Shown: positions 15,097 through 23,740, counted from the stretch's first letter. The stretch: DNA of 64,000 nt from Dermacoccus nishinomiyaensis (GCF_900447535.1 NZ_UFXX01000001.1:1922001-1986000); one strand, 5' to 3'. The notes: generated by a model from the letters alone, not told the origin. Numbers and translations are program-made.

Positions 15097-16565
15097 GCCT
15101 TCGCCGTCAGCGTCGTGACGATGCGCGGGGTGCCTCGACGGAGGTGCCCCGCGCAGGCCGCGGTCAGGACGAGGAGGGTTCAGGTGATGGTCCGTCACGC
15201 GTGGATCCGCAGTGCCCAGCCGGCCCAGCGGCGGCGACGGCCGGGGCGGCGCGCGAAGGTGGACGAAAATCGCAGAAGGGGACAGGAATCGCCGATGGGG
15301 GCGGGGCCTCGCGGCGGGGAGTGATCGCCGGGTCGTTCGCGAGCCTCGGTGCCGTTGCGCTCGCGGCGTGCGATCGCGCGGGGTCGGGAGCGTCGGCCTC
15401 AGGGGCGGGGCCAGGTTCTGGGGCGGTAGGTTCGGGATCCTCGAGTGCCTCGGCCCCTCAGGGCGCGCGTGCCAGCGCGTCGGCGCATCCGGCGCGCTGG
15501 CACGTGCCGAGCGGTGCGCCGCGTCAGTCGGGTGTGACGACGCAGCCCGGCACGCACGCGCACTGGATCGGCCTCGACCTCGCGCGCGATGCGATGAAGG
15601 ACGACCTGCGTCGTGCGCTCGTCGTCGTCGACGACACCGCGTCGCGCTTCGTCGCGGGGTCGACGCCGCTGCCCGACGTCGCGCATGAACTCGCGTTCGA
15701 TGCCGGCGGCGTCGCGATCGCCGTCGGCCTCGGGCCGCGCGTGTTCACGCTGCGCGGCATGAGGGCGAAGGCTCCGTCGTGGCTCGCGCCGATCCCCACG
15801 ATGCCGATCGATCGGTTCGAGAAGCCTTGGGATCAGACGGATCTCGTCATCCAGATCGACGCGGCCAACCCCGTCGGGGTGAGTCACGCGGCGACGCAAC
15901 TCTTCAGCGCGCTCAAGGGCATCGCGACGCCGCGCTGGCAGCAGCGCGGTTTCCACGCCGGCGCGCGCCCGAGCGATGCAGGTGTCACGCGCAACCTGTT
16001 CGGCCAGCTCGACGGGCAGGAGCAGCCGAACGTCGACGGCAACGAGGCCGACCGCGTGTGGAACGCCGCCACCACCGCCGCGCCGTGGATGGAGGGCGTC
16101 ACCGGCATGGTGATCCGCCGTATCCGCATGGACGTCGACGTGTGGCAGACCCTCGATCGTGCCTCCCAGGAGAACGCGATCGGCAGGCGGCTGACGAACG
16201 GTGCCCCGCTGACGGGCGCGTCACCGCACGACCCGATCGACTTGGAGAAGACCGACGAGCTCGGCCTCAGCGTCATCAACCCGGCGGCGCACGTGCCGCG
16301 GGCGCGGCCGGCGAAGACGGGGGAGCGCATCCTGCGCCGCCCCTATAACTACGAGGACGCGCGCGCCGACGGCACGAGCGACCGCGGGTTGATCTTCGTC
16401 GCGTTCTGCGCCGACGTGGCCGCGCAGTTCGTGCCGATCCAGCGCCGCCTCGCCGAGGCCGACCTCCTCAACACCTGGACGACGCCCATAGGCTCCGGTG
16501 TGTACCTGCTGCCGAGCGCCCCGCGTCCGGGGAGATACCTGGGCCAGAACATCGTCGAGGCGTGA
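15093..16565 (+). CDS. Tat-exported DyP-type haem peroxidase (EfeB/DtpA-like)
   Basis: The GTG at 15093 overlaps the copC stop (GTGA), giving 490 residues. A twin-arginine signal (SRRGVIAG, about residues 73-80, then a hydrophobic stretch ending AAC) comes after an unusually long Arg/Gly-rich n-region. The peroxidase domain shows RWQQRGFHAGARP, the GxxDG-type FGQLDGQEQPN, proximal haem His in INPAAHVPRAR and the distal Arg/Asp region. DyP enzymes use H2O2 to oxidise dyes, lignin-like compounds or, in EfeB, act in iron uptake. Coupling to PCu(A)C and CopC points to the actinobacterial DtpA setting, where peroxidase and copper maturation are linked. Residues 55-70 are encoded by a dispersed repeat. 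Confidence 0.85.
   Translation: MSLRRQRRDDARGASTEVPRAGRGQDEEGSGDGPSRVDPQCPAGPAAATAGAAREGGRKSQKGTGIADGGGASRRGVIAGSFASLGAVALAACDRAGSGASASGAGPGSGAVGSGSSSASAPQGARASASAHPARWHVPSGAPRQSGVTTQPGTHAHWIGLDLARDAMKDDLRRALVVVDDTASRFVAGSTPLPDVAHELAFDAGGVAIAVGLGPRVFTLRGMRAKAPSWLAPIPTMPIDRFEKPWDQTDLVIQIDAANPVGVSHAATQLFSALKGIATPRWQQRGFHAGARPSDAGVTRNLFGQLDGQEQPNVDGNEADRVWNAATTAAPWMEGVTGMVIRRIRMDVDVWQTLDRASQENAIGRRLTNGAPLTGASPHDPIDLEKTDELGLSVINPAAHVPRARPAKTGERILRRPYNYEDARADGTSDRGLIFVAFCADVAAQFVPIQRRLAEADLLNTWTTPIGSGVYLLPSAPRPGRYLGQNIVEA
15257..15300 (+). repeat. REP family A, two-unit tandem inside the DyP coding region
   Basis: The units GTGGACGAAAATCGCAGAAG and GGACAGGAATCGCCGATGG follow one another. The pair is almost identical to 26255-26300 in reverse orientation. 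Here it lies in frame in the N-terminal extension before the Tat motif and adds no stop codon. Confidence 0.85.
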
Positions 16566-16785
16566 CGCGCTGCGTGCACCTTGTCGGCAGGGTGCCTGCG
16601 AATGCCTCTTTCGTCACGTCGACAGGTGCCGCAAGGTGTCGAAAATCGCGGAATGACGGGGTTGTCGGTGGCGGATGCCAGAGTTCACATCGCAAACTCG
16701 TTGACGGGATCTGCCGCGCGTAGTTGACTGAAATCAAAGCATGTTCACGAACGAGGCGGCAGGTGCCGCCGGAGGAGTCAGCTCG

Positions 16786-18531
16786 ATGAAGCTCGCCGGT
16801 CAGATCGTCTCCCAGCTCCAGGCCGCCGGTGTGCGCCGCATCTACGGCATCGTCGGAGACAGCCTCAACCCCATCGTCGACGCCGTGCGCAGCACCGGCG
16901 GCAGCGCGAAGGGTGGCATCGACTGGATCCACGTGCGCCACGAGGAGGTCGCCGCCTTCGCCGCGTCCGCCGATGCGCAGGTGACGGGCGAACTCGCCGT
17001 CTGCGCGGGCTCCTGCGGCCCGGGCAACCTGCACCTCATCAACGGCCTCTACGACGCGAACCGCTCCGGCGCGCCGGTGCTCGCCATCGCGAGCCACATC
17101 CCGAGTGCGCAGATCGGGCAGGACTACTTCCAGGAGACCCACCCCGACCGTCTCTTCACCGAGTGCAGCGTCTACTCCGAGCTCATCTCGACGCCCGTGC
17201 AGAGCCCCCGCGTCGTGCAAGCGGCGATCCAGCACGCCGTCACGCTCAAGGGTGTCTCCGTCATCACGCTGCCCGGTGACATCGCCGACGAGCCCGCCAC
17301 CTCCGACGTGACGCCCGTCGCCGTGCCCGAGCCGGGCGTGCTCGTGCCGTCGGCCGGAGTCGTCGAGAAGCTTGCCGCCGAGATCAACGCGGCGGAGAAG
17401 GTCGCCATCTTCGCCGGCGCCGGTGCCGCCGGGGCACACGACGAACTCATGCGGCTCGCGAGCAAGGCCAAGGCGCCCGTCGGGCACTCGCTGCGCGGCA
17501 AGGACTTCGTGCAGTACGACAACCCGTTCGACGTCGGCATGACGGGCCTGCTCGGCTACGGCGCCGCCGCCGAGGGCATCGAGGAAGCCGACCTCATGAT
17601 CATGGTCGGCACCGACTTCCCGTACGACCAGTTCCTGCCCGACACGCGCACCGTGCAGATCGATGCGCGCGCCGAGGTGCTCGGCCGCCGCACGGCCGTC
17701 GACCTGCCGATCCAGGGCGACGTCAAGGCGACTCTCGACGCCGTGCTGCCGCTCGTCGAGGAGAAGAAGAACTCGAAGTTCCTCGACAAGACGCTCAAGA
17801 AGCACGAGAAGCTCATGGACAAGGCGGTGGGCGCCTACACCCGCAAGGTGGAGAAGCACACCCCCATCCACCCCGAGTACGCCGCGTCGCTGCTCAACGA
17901 GGCCCTCGCGGACGACGCGATCGTCACCGCCGACACGGGCATGTGCAACGTGTGGTCCGCGCGCTACATCCAGCCGACGGGCCGCAGCCGCCTCATCGGC
18001 TCGATGCTGCACGGCTCGATGGCCAACGCGCTGCCGCAGGCCATCGGCGCCCAGTTCGCGCACCCCGACCGCCAGGTCGTCGCGATGTGCGGTGACGGCG
18101 GCCTGTCGATGCTCATGGGCGACATGCTGACGGCACGCGCCTACGACCTGCCGCTGACGCTCGCCGTGTTCAACAACTCGACGCTCGGCATGGTCAAGCT
18201 CGAGATGCTCGTCGACAAGCTGCCCGACTTCGGCGTCGACGTGCCCGAGGTCAACTACGCCGCCATCGCTCAGGCGATGGGCTGGCACGCCATCCGCGTC
18301 GAGAACCCGAAGGACCTCGAGAAGGCGTACGCCGAGGCGCTCTCGCACAAGGGCCCGAGCCTCGTCGACATCGTCACCGACCCGATGGCACTGTCGATCC
18401 CGCCGAAGATCACGAGCGACCAGGTGTTCGGGTTCGCGACGGCCATGTCGCGCATCGTGCTCAACGGCGGTGCGGGCGAGGCCGTCGCGATGGGCCGCTC
18501 CAACCTGCGCAACATCCCGCGTAGCTGGTGA
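16786..18531 (+). CDS. poxB: Pyruvate:quinone oxidoreductase (pyruvate dehydrogenase, quinone)
   Basis: The 581-residue thiamine diphosphate enzyme has an N-terminal Pyr domain (VRRIYGIVGDSLNPIVDAVR, HVRHEEVAAFAAS with catalytic Glu), a central FAD-binding domain and a C-terminal PP domain with GDGGLSMLMGDMLTARAYDL followed by NN for Mg-ThDP. It oxidises pyruvate to acetate and CO2 and passes electrons to menaquinone at the membrane. The length fits PoxB (about 572). ATG 16786 is chosen because GGAGG lies 10 bases upstream; an in-frame ATG at 16741 lacks one. It is a single gene. Confidence 0.92.
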   Translation: MKLAGQIVSQLQAAGVRRIYGIVGDSLNPIVDAVRSTGGSAKGGIDWIHVRHEEVAAFAASADAQVTGELAVCAGSCGPGNLHLINGLYDANRSGAPVLAIASHIPSAQIGQDYFQETHPDRLFTECSVYSELISTPVQSPRVVQAAIQHAVTLKGVSVITLPGDIADEPATSDVTPVAVPEPGVLVPSAGVVEKLAAEINAAEKVAIFAGAGAAGAHDELMRLASKAKAPVGHSLRGKDFVQYDNPFDVGMTGLLGYGAAAEGIEEADLMIMVGTDFPYDQFLPDTRTVQIDARAEVLGRRTAVDLPIQGDVKATLDAVLPLVEEKKNSKFLDKTLKKHEKLMDKAVGAYTRKVEKHTPIHPEYAASLLNEALADDAIVTADTGMCNVWSARYIQPTGRSRLIGSMLHGSMANALPQAIGAQFAHPDRQVVAMCGDGGLSMLMGDMLTARAYDLPLTLAVFNNSTLGMVKLEMLVDKLPDFGVDVPEVNYAAIAQAMGWHAIRVENPKDLEKAYAEALSHKGPSLVDIVTDPMALSIPPKITSDQVFGFATAMSRIVLNGGAGEAVAMGRSNLRNIPRSW

Positions 18532-18658
18532 CGGCGCTCCTCGCCGCCGGCTGAGGCGGGCGGCGAGGCCGAGGACGAGAGCGGTCGCGTCCTGTTGTGG
18601 CGCGCCGCACGGCGTGAGTGCCAAGCGAAATCTGTCTGGGTTCTGCGATTTCCTCCGG

Positions 18659-18682
18659 GTGACACTACAGGTGTAGTGTCAC
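18659..18682. promoter_or_regulatory. Perfect 24-bp operator-like palindrome
   Basis: GTGACACTACA and TGTAGTGTCAC are perfect 11-bp arms around GG. It lies 109 bp upstream of the DUF3533 permease start and 128 bp after poxB. The size and symmetry fit a TetR-type repressor site controlling the permease. No regulator gene is adjacent. The rest of 18532-18790 shows nothing else clear. Confidence 0.75.
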
Positions 18683-18790
18683 TGGATGGGGCCTGGGCAA
18701 GTACGGTTGAACCAAGGCCCGGCAGCTCGCCGCGACGCGAGCGGCTGGCCCCCACCAAACCGCCCGCATCCCGTCCTTCGGAGGAAGCCC

Positions 18791-20113
18791 ATGGCGCAGC
18801 GTCTCGACGAGTCTGCTCCTGCACAGACCACCGCTCGCGAGCAGATCCGTCAGTTCGCCCCCCGCCTCATCGTGCTCGCGCTCATGTGCGTGCTCGTGCA
18901 GGGCCTCATGGGGCTGTCGTACATGGGTGCCTTCGGCAAGCCGGAGGCGAAGAAGGCGCCGTTCATCGTCGTCAGCCACACCGAGGGCAACGCCGGCTAC
19001 ATTGCGAACAAGCTCAACGCCATCGCCGGTCAGCCCGTGCTCGCGACGATCAGCACCGACGAGAAGGCCGCCATCGAGCAGGTGAAGAAGGACAGGGCCG
19101 TCGGCGTCTACGTCTTCAACCCGAGCAAGACGGAGAAGAACCCGAAGGACACGCTCTACTACGCCTCGGCTCAAGGCGCCTCGCGCGCTCAGGTGGCGCA
19201 GACCGTCGCGACGAAGACGTCACAGAACGCGAAGCGCGGCCTCGTCACGCATGACGTCGTCAAGGCTGCGCCCGACGACGCCCGCGGAACCGCCGCGTTC
19301 TATCTCGTCCTCGCCTGGATGGTCGGCGCCTACCTGCTTCCCGCGTCGATGACGACCGTCGTCGGCAACCGCTCGCACACCGCCATCGGGGCGCGCATGC
19401 GTCTGCTGCTGTTCGCCGCGTACGCGGTGCTCTCGGGCATCGTCGGCACCCTGGTGGCGCAGCACATGCTCGACGCGCTGCCCGGCCCGTTCTGGAAGAT
19501 GTCCGCCATGGGCATGGCGCTCGTCTTCGCCGTCAGCACGTTCACGTTCGGCCTGACGTCGGCATTCGGTTCGCTCGGCGTGGGCCTCGCGATCCTGCTG
19601 TTCGTCATCCTCGGCAACCCCTCCGCCGGCGGTGCGTTCGCCTACGACGTGCTGCCCGAGCCGTGGCGCTCGGTCGGCCCGTACCTGCCGAACGGCGCGG
19701 GCGTCGACGCCGTGCGCTCGATCGCCTACTTCGGCGGCGTCGACCTCACCCGCCCCCTGTGGGTCGTGGCGGTCTGGGGCGTCATCGGCCTGTGGATCCT
19801 GTTCATGATCGGCAACAACACCTACCGCTTCGCCCCGGGCGGCGTCGACGCGAGTGACGACGACGGCGTCGGTGCCGTCGGCGAGTTCGTCGAGCATCAA
19901 CTCGGCCACCACCCGCCGCACAGGCAGGAGGGCGGGCGGGGGCCCGGCTACGAGCGCGAGTCGCGGGAGCGGGCGTCTGAGACCGCCTCGAACGATGACG
20001 TCGACGGCCGCGGCGACGCCGGCGACCGCACCGCGGAGCTTCCCCTGCGGCGCGACCGCCGCGAGCGTCACGACACCGCCGACCATCCCGGCGACGGCGA
20101 CGCGCCGGCCTGA
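18791..20113 (+). CDS. DUF3533/YhgE-Pip-like ABC-2 type membrane protein
   Basis: The 440-residue protein has one N-terminal helix (about 26-47), an extracytoplasmic domain to about residue 150 (PFIVVSHTEGNAGYIANKL, VGVYVFNP) and five helices in the C-terminal half, the DUF3533/YhgE layout. It ends in a 75-residue charged, probably disordered cytoplasmic tail. Related proteins are exporter-like or phage-infection proteins and are often drug- or lipid-responsive. GGAGGA ahead of ATG 18791 sets the start. The upstream palindrome suggests repression. A fragment of a paralogue lies at 33723-34025. Confidence 0.75.
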   Translation: MAQRLDESAPAQTTAREQIRQFAPRLIVLALMCVLVQGLMGLSYMGAFGKPEAKKAPFIVVSHTEGNAGYIANKLNAIAGQPVLATISTDEKAAIEQVKKDRAVGVYVFNPSKTEKNPKDTLYYASAQGASRAQVAQTVATKTSQNAKRGLVTHDVVKAAPDDARGTAAFYLVLAWMVGAYLLPASMTTVVGNRSHTAIGARMRLLLFAAYAVLSGIVGTLVAQHMLDALPGPFWKMSAMGMALVFAVSTFTFGLTSAFGSLGVGLAILLFVILGNPSAGGAFAYDVLPEPWRSVGPYLPNGAGVDAVRSIAYFGGVDLTRPLWVVAVWGVIGLWILFMIGNNTYRFAPGGVDASDDDGVGAVGEFVEHQLGHHPPHRQEGGRGPGYERESRERASETASNDDVDGRGDAGDRTAELPLRRDRRERHDTADHPGDGDAPA

Positions 20114-20156
20114 CCGTCGCCGATCACAGGCCTGACGCGGCCCTGAGCGTCGCATC

Positions 20157-20199
20157 GAAACCACCTCTGGGGCTCAACCGGGCACCTAGGGGTGGTTTC
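20157..20199 (+). terminator. Hairpin terminator
   Basis: GAAACCACC pairs with GGTGGTTTC and is followed by TTC. It lies between the permease stop and the RNA-ligase-like gene. Confidence 0.65.
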
Positions 20200-20229
20200 T
20201 TCATCCTCTGGCCTCGGTAGCGTCGCGTC

Positions 20230-20751
20230 ATGGCCGATTGTGCGCTCGAGTTGAGCTTCGACGAGCGCAGCGCCACCGCCGTCGAGGATCAGTGGCGGGC
20301 GCTGCGATTCCTCGGCCTGCCGTCGCAACTCGACCACCGTGGCATGACGAACGCGCCGCACCTGTCGCTCGTCGTCGCATCTGCGATTCCCGACGACGTG
20401 GTCGCCCGCGCCCGCGAGTTCTTCGCCGCCGCGTTGCCGATCCGTCTCGACGTGCGCGGCCTCATCGCGTTCGGCGCGGGCTCACGGGTGACGCTCGCGC
20501 ACCTCGCCGAGCCGCCCCGTGCGGTCGTCGATGAGGTGACGGCGCTGCGCCAGGCGTCACCGCGCGTCCGCCACCCGGTGTGGACGCCGCACGTGACGCT
20601 CGGTCGGCGCATCCCGCGCGATCGACTCGGGGAGGCCATGGCCGCCGTCGACGCCCGCGGTGGTGAGCCGGCGCCTGACGTCCTCGTTGCCGACCGTCTG
20701 CGGTGGTGGGATCCCGCGACCGCGACGATCGACGTCCTCGCCCGAGCCTGA
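20230..20751 (+). CDS. 2'-5' RNA ligase/2H phosphoesterase family protein
   Basis: The 173-residue protein has the two HxT/S motifs of the 2H superfamily: PHLSLVV near residue 43 and PHVTLGR near residue 119, spaced as in ThpR/YjcG proteins. These enzymes open or form 2',5'-phosphodiester bonds in RNA or hydrolyse cyclic nucleotide phosphates; the substrate is unknown. It appears to be a single gene. No strong ribosome binding site precedes the ATG, so a leaderless start is possible. Confidence 0.85.
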   Translation: MADCALELSFDERSATAVEDQWRALRFLGLPSQLDHRGMTNAPHLSLVVASAIPDDVVARAREFFAAALPIRLDVRGLIAFGAGSRVTLAHLAEPPRAVVDEVTALRQASPRVRHPVWTPHVTLGRRIPRDRLGEAMAAVDARGGEPAPDVLVADRLRWWDPATATIDVLARA

Positions 20752-20801
20752 CGTTGCCCCCGGCCCCACGGAGCCCCCGCGGCACCCGTCAGAGCCGCCG
20801 G

Positions 20802-20845
20802 CATCGCCCGGAAACGCGTCATCCTCGACGCGTTTCCGGGCGATG
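20802..20845. repeat. Palindromic repeat family C, copy 1
   Basis: CATCGCCCGGAAACGCGTC and GACGCGTTTCCGGGCGATG are perfect 19-bp arms around ATCCTC. It lies between the RNA-ligase-like and MTHFR-like genes and may also terminate transcription. Related copies are at 36894-36942 and 45375-45421. Confidence 0.85.
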
Positions 20846-20940
20846 ATCCGCTGCTTTCGGTCCGCGGTAGACGGCTGCTCGTCTCACGGGTCGGCGCGCG
20901 AATCGAGGGTTCATGAGGTGCGGGCCTAGCCTCGATCGTC

Positions 20941-21933
20941 ATGAGCGCCCATGCCGAACGCACCTTCGCCGACCTCGTCACCGACGAACGTGAACTGCTG
21001 CTGTTCGCCATGACGCCCCCACGCGCGACGACGAGTGCCGAACGTGCGCAGGAGATCGCCGACGCGACCCTCACGCGTCTCGACGGCCTCGACGTTGACG
21101 CGCTCATCCTCTACGACCTCGACGACGAGTCGGATCGCACCGACGACGACCGACCGTTCCCCTACCTCGAGACGATGGACCCGGCCGACTTCCTCGCCGG
21201 CCCGCTCGCCGGGTGGGGTGGTAACGCGATCGTCTACCGCTGCGTCGGCAAGTACGACGAGGCGCAGCTGCGCGACTTCCTCACCTCACGCCGTCAGGGT
21301 GACGCGACCGTCTTCGTCGGCGCCAGTTCGTCCGACAAGCCGGTGCGGACGAGCCTGCCGCGCGCCGTCGACCTCGCCGCCGAGCACGAGCACGTGACGC
21401 TCGGCGGGGTCGTCATCCCCGAACGCCACGCACGCACCAGCGCCGAGCACGAACGGCTGCTGCGCAAGCAGGATTCGGGTGCGGCGTTCTTCGTCAGCCA
21501 GGTCGTCTATGACACCGGTGAGGCGAAGAACACGATCAGCGACTACGCCTACGCCTGCGCCGAGCGGGGCATCCGACCGGCGCGCCTCATCTTCACGCTG
21601 TCGCTGTGCGGCTCGGAGAAGACCCTCGACTTCCTCGAATGGCTCGGCGTCGACGTGCCCCGCTGGGTCGGCAACGAACTGCGCCGCAGCCACGACACCC
21701 TCGAGGCGTCCTACGAGCACTGCCTCGCCGCCGCGCACGAACTCGCACGTTTCTGCCGCTACCTCGACGTGCCGTTCGGCTTCAACATCGAGAGCGTGTC
21801 GACGCGCCGCGTCGAGATCGACGCGACGGTGCAGCTCGCCCAAGATGTCGCCCGGGTGCTCGGACGCGGCGCCGGCGGCGAAGCCGAGGTGCCGCCGCAG
21901 GAACGTCAACCGGAATCGGCGTTCGGCGCCTGA
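20941..21933 (+). CDS. Methylenetetrahydrofolate reductase-like flavoprotein
   Basis: The 330-residue TIM-barrel protein resembles MetF: TPPRATT after the first strand, GGVVIPERHARTSAEHERLL near residue 157, GAAFFVSQVVYD near residue 180, then FGFNIESVS. The residues around the flavin and folate differ from canonical MetF, and the acidic insert DDESDRTDDDRPF near residue 60 is characteristic of the MTHFR-like actinobacterial group. It could reduce methylene-H4folate or a related C1 carrier. I therefore avoid the symbol metF. Confidence 0.65.
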   Translation: MSAHAERTFADLVTDERELLLFAMTPPRATTSAERAQEIADATLTRLDGLDVDALILYDLDDESDRTDDDRPFPYLETMDPADFLAGPLAGWGGNAIVYRCVGKYDEAQLRDFLTSRRQGDATVFVGASSSDKPVRTSLPRAVDLAAEHEHVTLGGVVIPERHARTSAEHERLLRKQDSGAAFFVSQVVYDTGEAKNTISDYAYACAERGIRPARLIFTLSLCGSEKTLDFLEWLGVDVPRWVGNELRRSHDTLEASYEHCLAAAHELARFCRYLDVPFGFNIESVSTRRVEIDATVQLAQDVARVLGRGAGGEAEVPPQERQPESAFGA

Positions 21934-22076
21934 CGGGGCCTGGCCGGGCGGCTCGGCGATCTGATCGCGCGTGAGGGGGTTTCGGCTCTGGAACCGCACA
22001 ACCAGCCGCGCCGGGGTGGGCTTTTCGGCCTGCGGGGCTTCCATTCGTGACGCGCGGCTCAGGATCCCGCACCTCG

Positions 22077-22092
22077 GTTACGCTCGCGTAAC
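22077..22092. promoter_or_regulatory. TetR-type operator-like palindrome upstream of the lipase
   Basis: GTTACG and CGTAAC flank CTCG. Sites of the form TTACG-N4-CGTAA are typical of TetR regulators of lipid genes in actinobacteria. It lies 114 bp upstream of the secreted lipase start. No TetR gene is nearby. Confidence 0.5.
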
Positions 22093-22205
22093 TTTTGGCA
22101 CGTCATTCCCCAACCGTTCCCGCGAAAAGATACTGTGTGGTAGGTCACATCGCGTGGCCGCTCCCTGCTGGTCCCCGGAAAACCCTGCCGCCCGAAGGAA
22201 CCCCC

Positions 22206-23495
22206 ATGCGCCGAAACCGTCTCGCCGCCGTCGCTCTCACGTTCGCCGCCACCTCCACCGCCTGCGTCACGACGATGGCTGCAGCGCCCGCCGCCCAGGC
22301 CGGCACCGCAACCTTCTACACCGCGCCCGCCAGCGTCCCGGCCACGCCCGGCACCCTCATCAAGAGTGAGCCGTTCTTCACCGGCCTCGGCGTCTACGGC
22401 AAGACGACGCGCATCATGTACTCGACACGCGACACGAACGACAAGCCGACCGCCGTCACCGGCGCCTACATCGAGCCGTGGGCGAAGTGGGCGGGCCCGG
22501 GCCCGCGTCCCGTCGTCAGCTTCTCCGTCGGCACGATCGGCCAGGGCGACCAGTGCGCGCCGTCGAAGATGCTCGCCACCGCGCTCAACCTCGAGGTTCC
22601 CGGCTCGATCGGGCTCAACTACGAGACGACCGCGATGAACAACCTGCTGTCGAAGGGAGTCGCCGTCGTCGTCACCGACTACGTCGGCCTCGGCATGAAC
22701 GACCGCGTCCACAGCTACATGAACCGCGCCGACCAGGCCCACGCTGTTCTCGACGCGGCGCGCGTCGCGCGCAAGGTGCCCGGCGCGAGCGTCAAGGCCG
22801 ACTCCAAGGTCGCGACGTACGGCTACTCCCAGGGTGGCGGCGCTTCCGGCACAGCCGTCGAGGCCGCGCCCACGTACGCGCCGGAGCTGAACGTCGCGGC
22901 CGCCTACGTCGGCGCGCCGCCCGCCGAGCTCAGCTCGGTGCTCTCCGGCGTCGACGGCAGCCCGATCGCCGGCGTCATCGGCTACATCATCAACGGCGCC
23001 GTCAGCGAATACCCGGGGCTGCAGAAGATCATCGACGACAACCTCAACGCCAACGGCAAGGCGATGCTCGCGAAGACGAGCGGGCAGTGCACCGCTGACA
23101 CCGTCTTCGCGTTCGGTGGCAAGAAGACGGAGCAGTATACGAAGTCAGGCGAATCGCTCGCGCAGATCGTCGCGCGCGAACCGGCGCTGTCCGACTTCAT
23201 CGACGCCCAGCGCATCGGCCGCCTCAAGCCGACGGCTGCCGTGCGCGTGGCGACGGCGAACGCCGACGATCTCGTCACGCACAGCCAAGCCCGCCAGCTC
23301 GCAGTCGACTGGTGCGGCAAGGGCTCCAACGTCACGTACGCGCCGCTGAGCAACCCGAGCGCCGGCACCAAGTCGATCCTCAACCACGCCGGCCCGCTCA
23401 TCACCGACCAGTCGGCTGCGCGTGACTGGGTCGTCGACCGTCTCGCCGGCAAGCCCGCGGCGTCGAACTGCGGTTCCATCGCCGGGATGCCGTGA
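22206..23495 (+). CDS. Secreted lipase (LIP/secretory lipase family)
   Basis: The 429-residue protein has a signal peptide (MRRNRLAAV... cleaved near AQA, residue 30) and an alpha/beta-hydrolase domain. The nucleophile elbow is GYSQGG (Ser near residue 205), with Asp in ANADDLVTHSQ and His in NHAGPL as the likely triad; several cysteines (CAPSK, SGQC, VDWCG, SNCGS) could form disulphides. It matches secretory lipases that hydrolyse triacylglycerols outside the cell. ATG 22206 has an AAGGA ribosome binding site. The possible TetR operator upstream and the hairpin downstream make it a regulated single gene. Confidence 0.85.
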   Translation: MRRNRLAAVALTFAATSTACVTTMAAAPAAQAGTATFYTAPASVPATPGTLIKSEPFFTGLGVYGKTTRIMYSTRDTNDKPTAVTGAYIEPWAKWAGPGPRPVVSFSVGTIGQGDQCAPSKMLATALNLEVPGSIGLNYETTAMNNLLSKGVAVVVTDYVGLGMNDRVHSYMNRADQAHAVLDAARVARKVPGASVKADSKVATYGYSQGGGASGTAVEAAPTYAPELNVAAAYVGAPPAELSSVLSGVDGSPIAGVIGYIINGAVSEYPGLQKIIDDNLNANGKAMLAKTSGQCTADTVFAFGGKKTEQYTKSGESLAQIVAREPALSDFIDAQRIGRLKPTAAVRVATANADDLVTHSQARQLAVDWCGKGSNVTYAPLSNPSAGTKSILNHAGPLITDQSAARDWVVDRLAGKPAASNCGSIAGMP

Positions 23496-23529
23496 CACCG
23501 GGACGCCGTGCGATCTGACGCGTGATCGA

Positions 23530-23567
23530 CGAACCGCCCGAGAATCCTCGTGATTCCGGGCGGTTCG
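23530..23567 (+). terminator. Hairpin terminator of the lipase gene
   Basis: CGAACCGCCCGAGAATC pairs with GATTCCGGGCGGTTCG (one bulge, 5-base loop), 35 bases past the stop. Confidence 0.8.
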
Positions 23568-23689
23568 TTCGTACCGGCCCGTCCGGCCTGCAGCCGGCCG
23601 CCGGGCAACGTGAGCAGCGGTTTGGCGGGGCCCGCCCTTGCCGTCGTTGTGGGGGGGCGCATGGAGCGCGCGGGGCTGACACTGCGGCG

Positions 23690-23705
23690 TGTTTCACGTG
23701 AAACA
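23690..23705. other. parS: parS centromere-like site (ParB binding site)
   Basis: The 16 bases TGTTTCACGTGAAACA equal the canonical bacterial parS palindrome exactly. ParB binds such sites, spreads by CTP-dependent sliding and positions the origin region together with ParA and SMC. The site is intergenic, after the lipase terminator. It is embedded in a larger imperfect palindrome (CTGCGGCG...CACCGCAG) and abuts a terminator hairpin. In actinobacteria, parS sites cluster around oriC. Confidence 0.92.
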
Positions 23706-23740
23706 CCGCAGCCCCCGTCTCGTCGACGGGGGCTGCGGTG
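23704..23740. terminator. 16-bp perfect hairpin abutting parS
   Basis: CACCGCAGCCCCCGTC and GACGGGGGCTGCGGTG pair perfectly around TCGTC. It lies 28 bases past the end of the minus-strand gene that follows, so it probably terminates that gene. Its left arm overlaps the last two bases of parS and can alternatively pair with CTGCGG on the other side of parS. Confidence 0.8.

Noticed and set aside
15115-15324. Small protein containing VDENRRRGQESPMG, also seen in ApbE
   Set aside because: The shared peptide comes from translating the same repeat DNA, so it is not evidence of a conserved protein domain.
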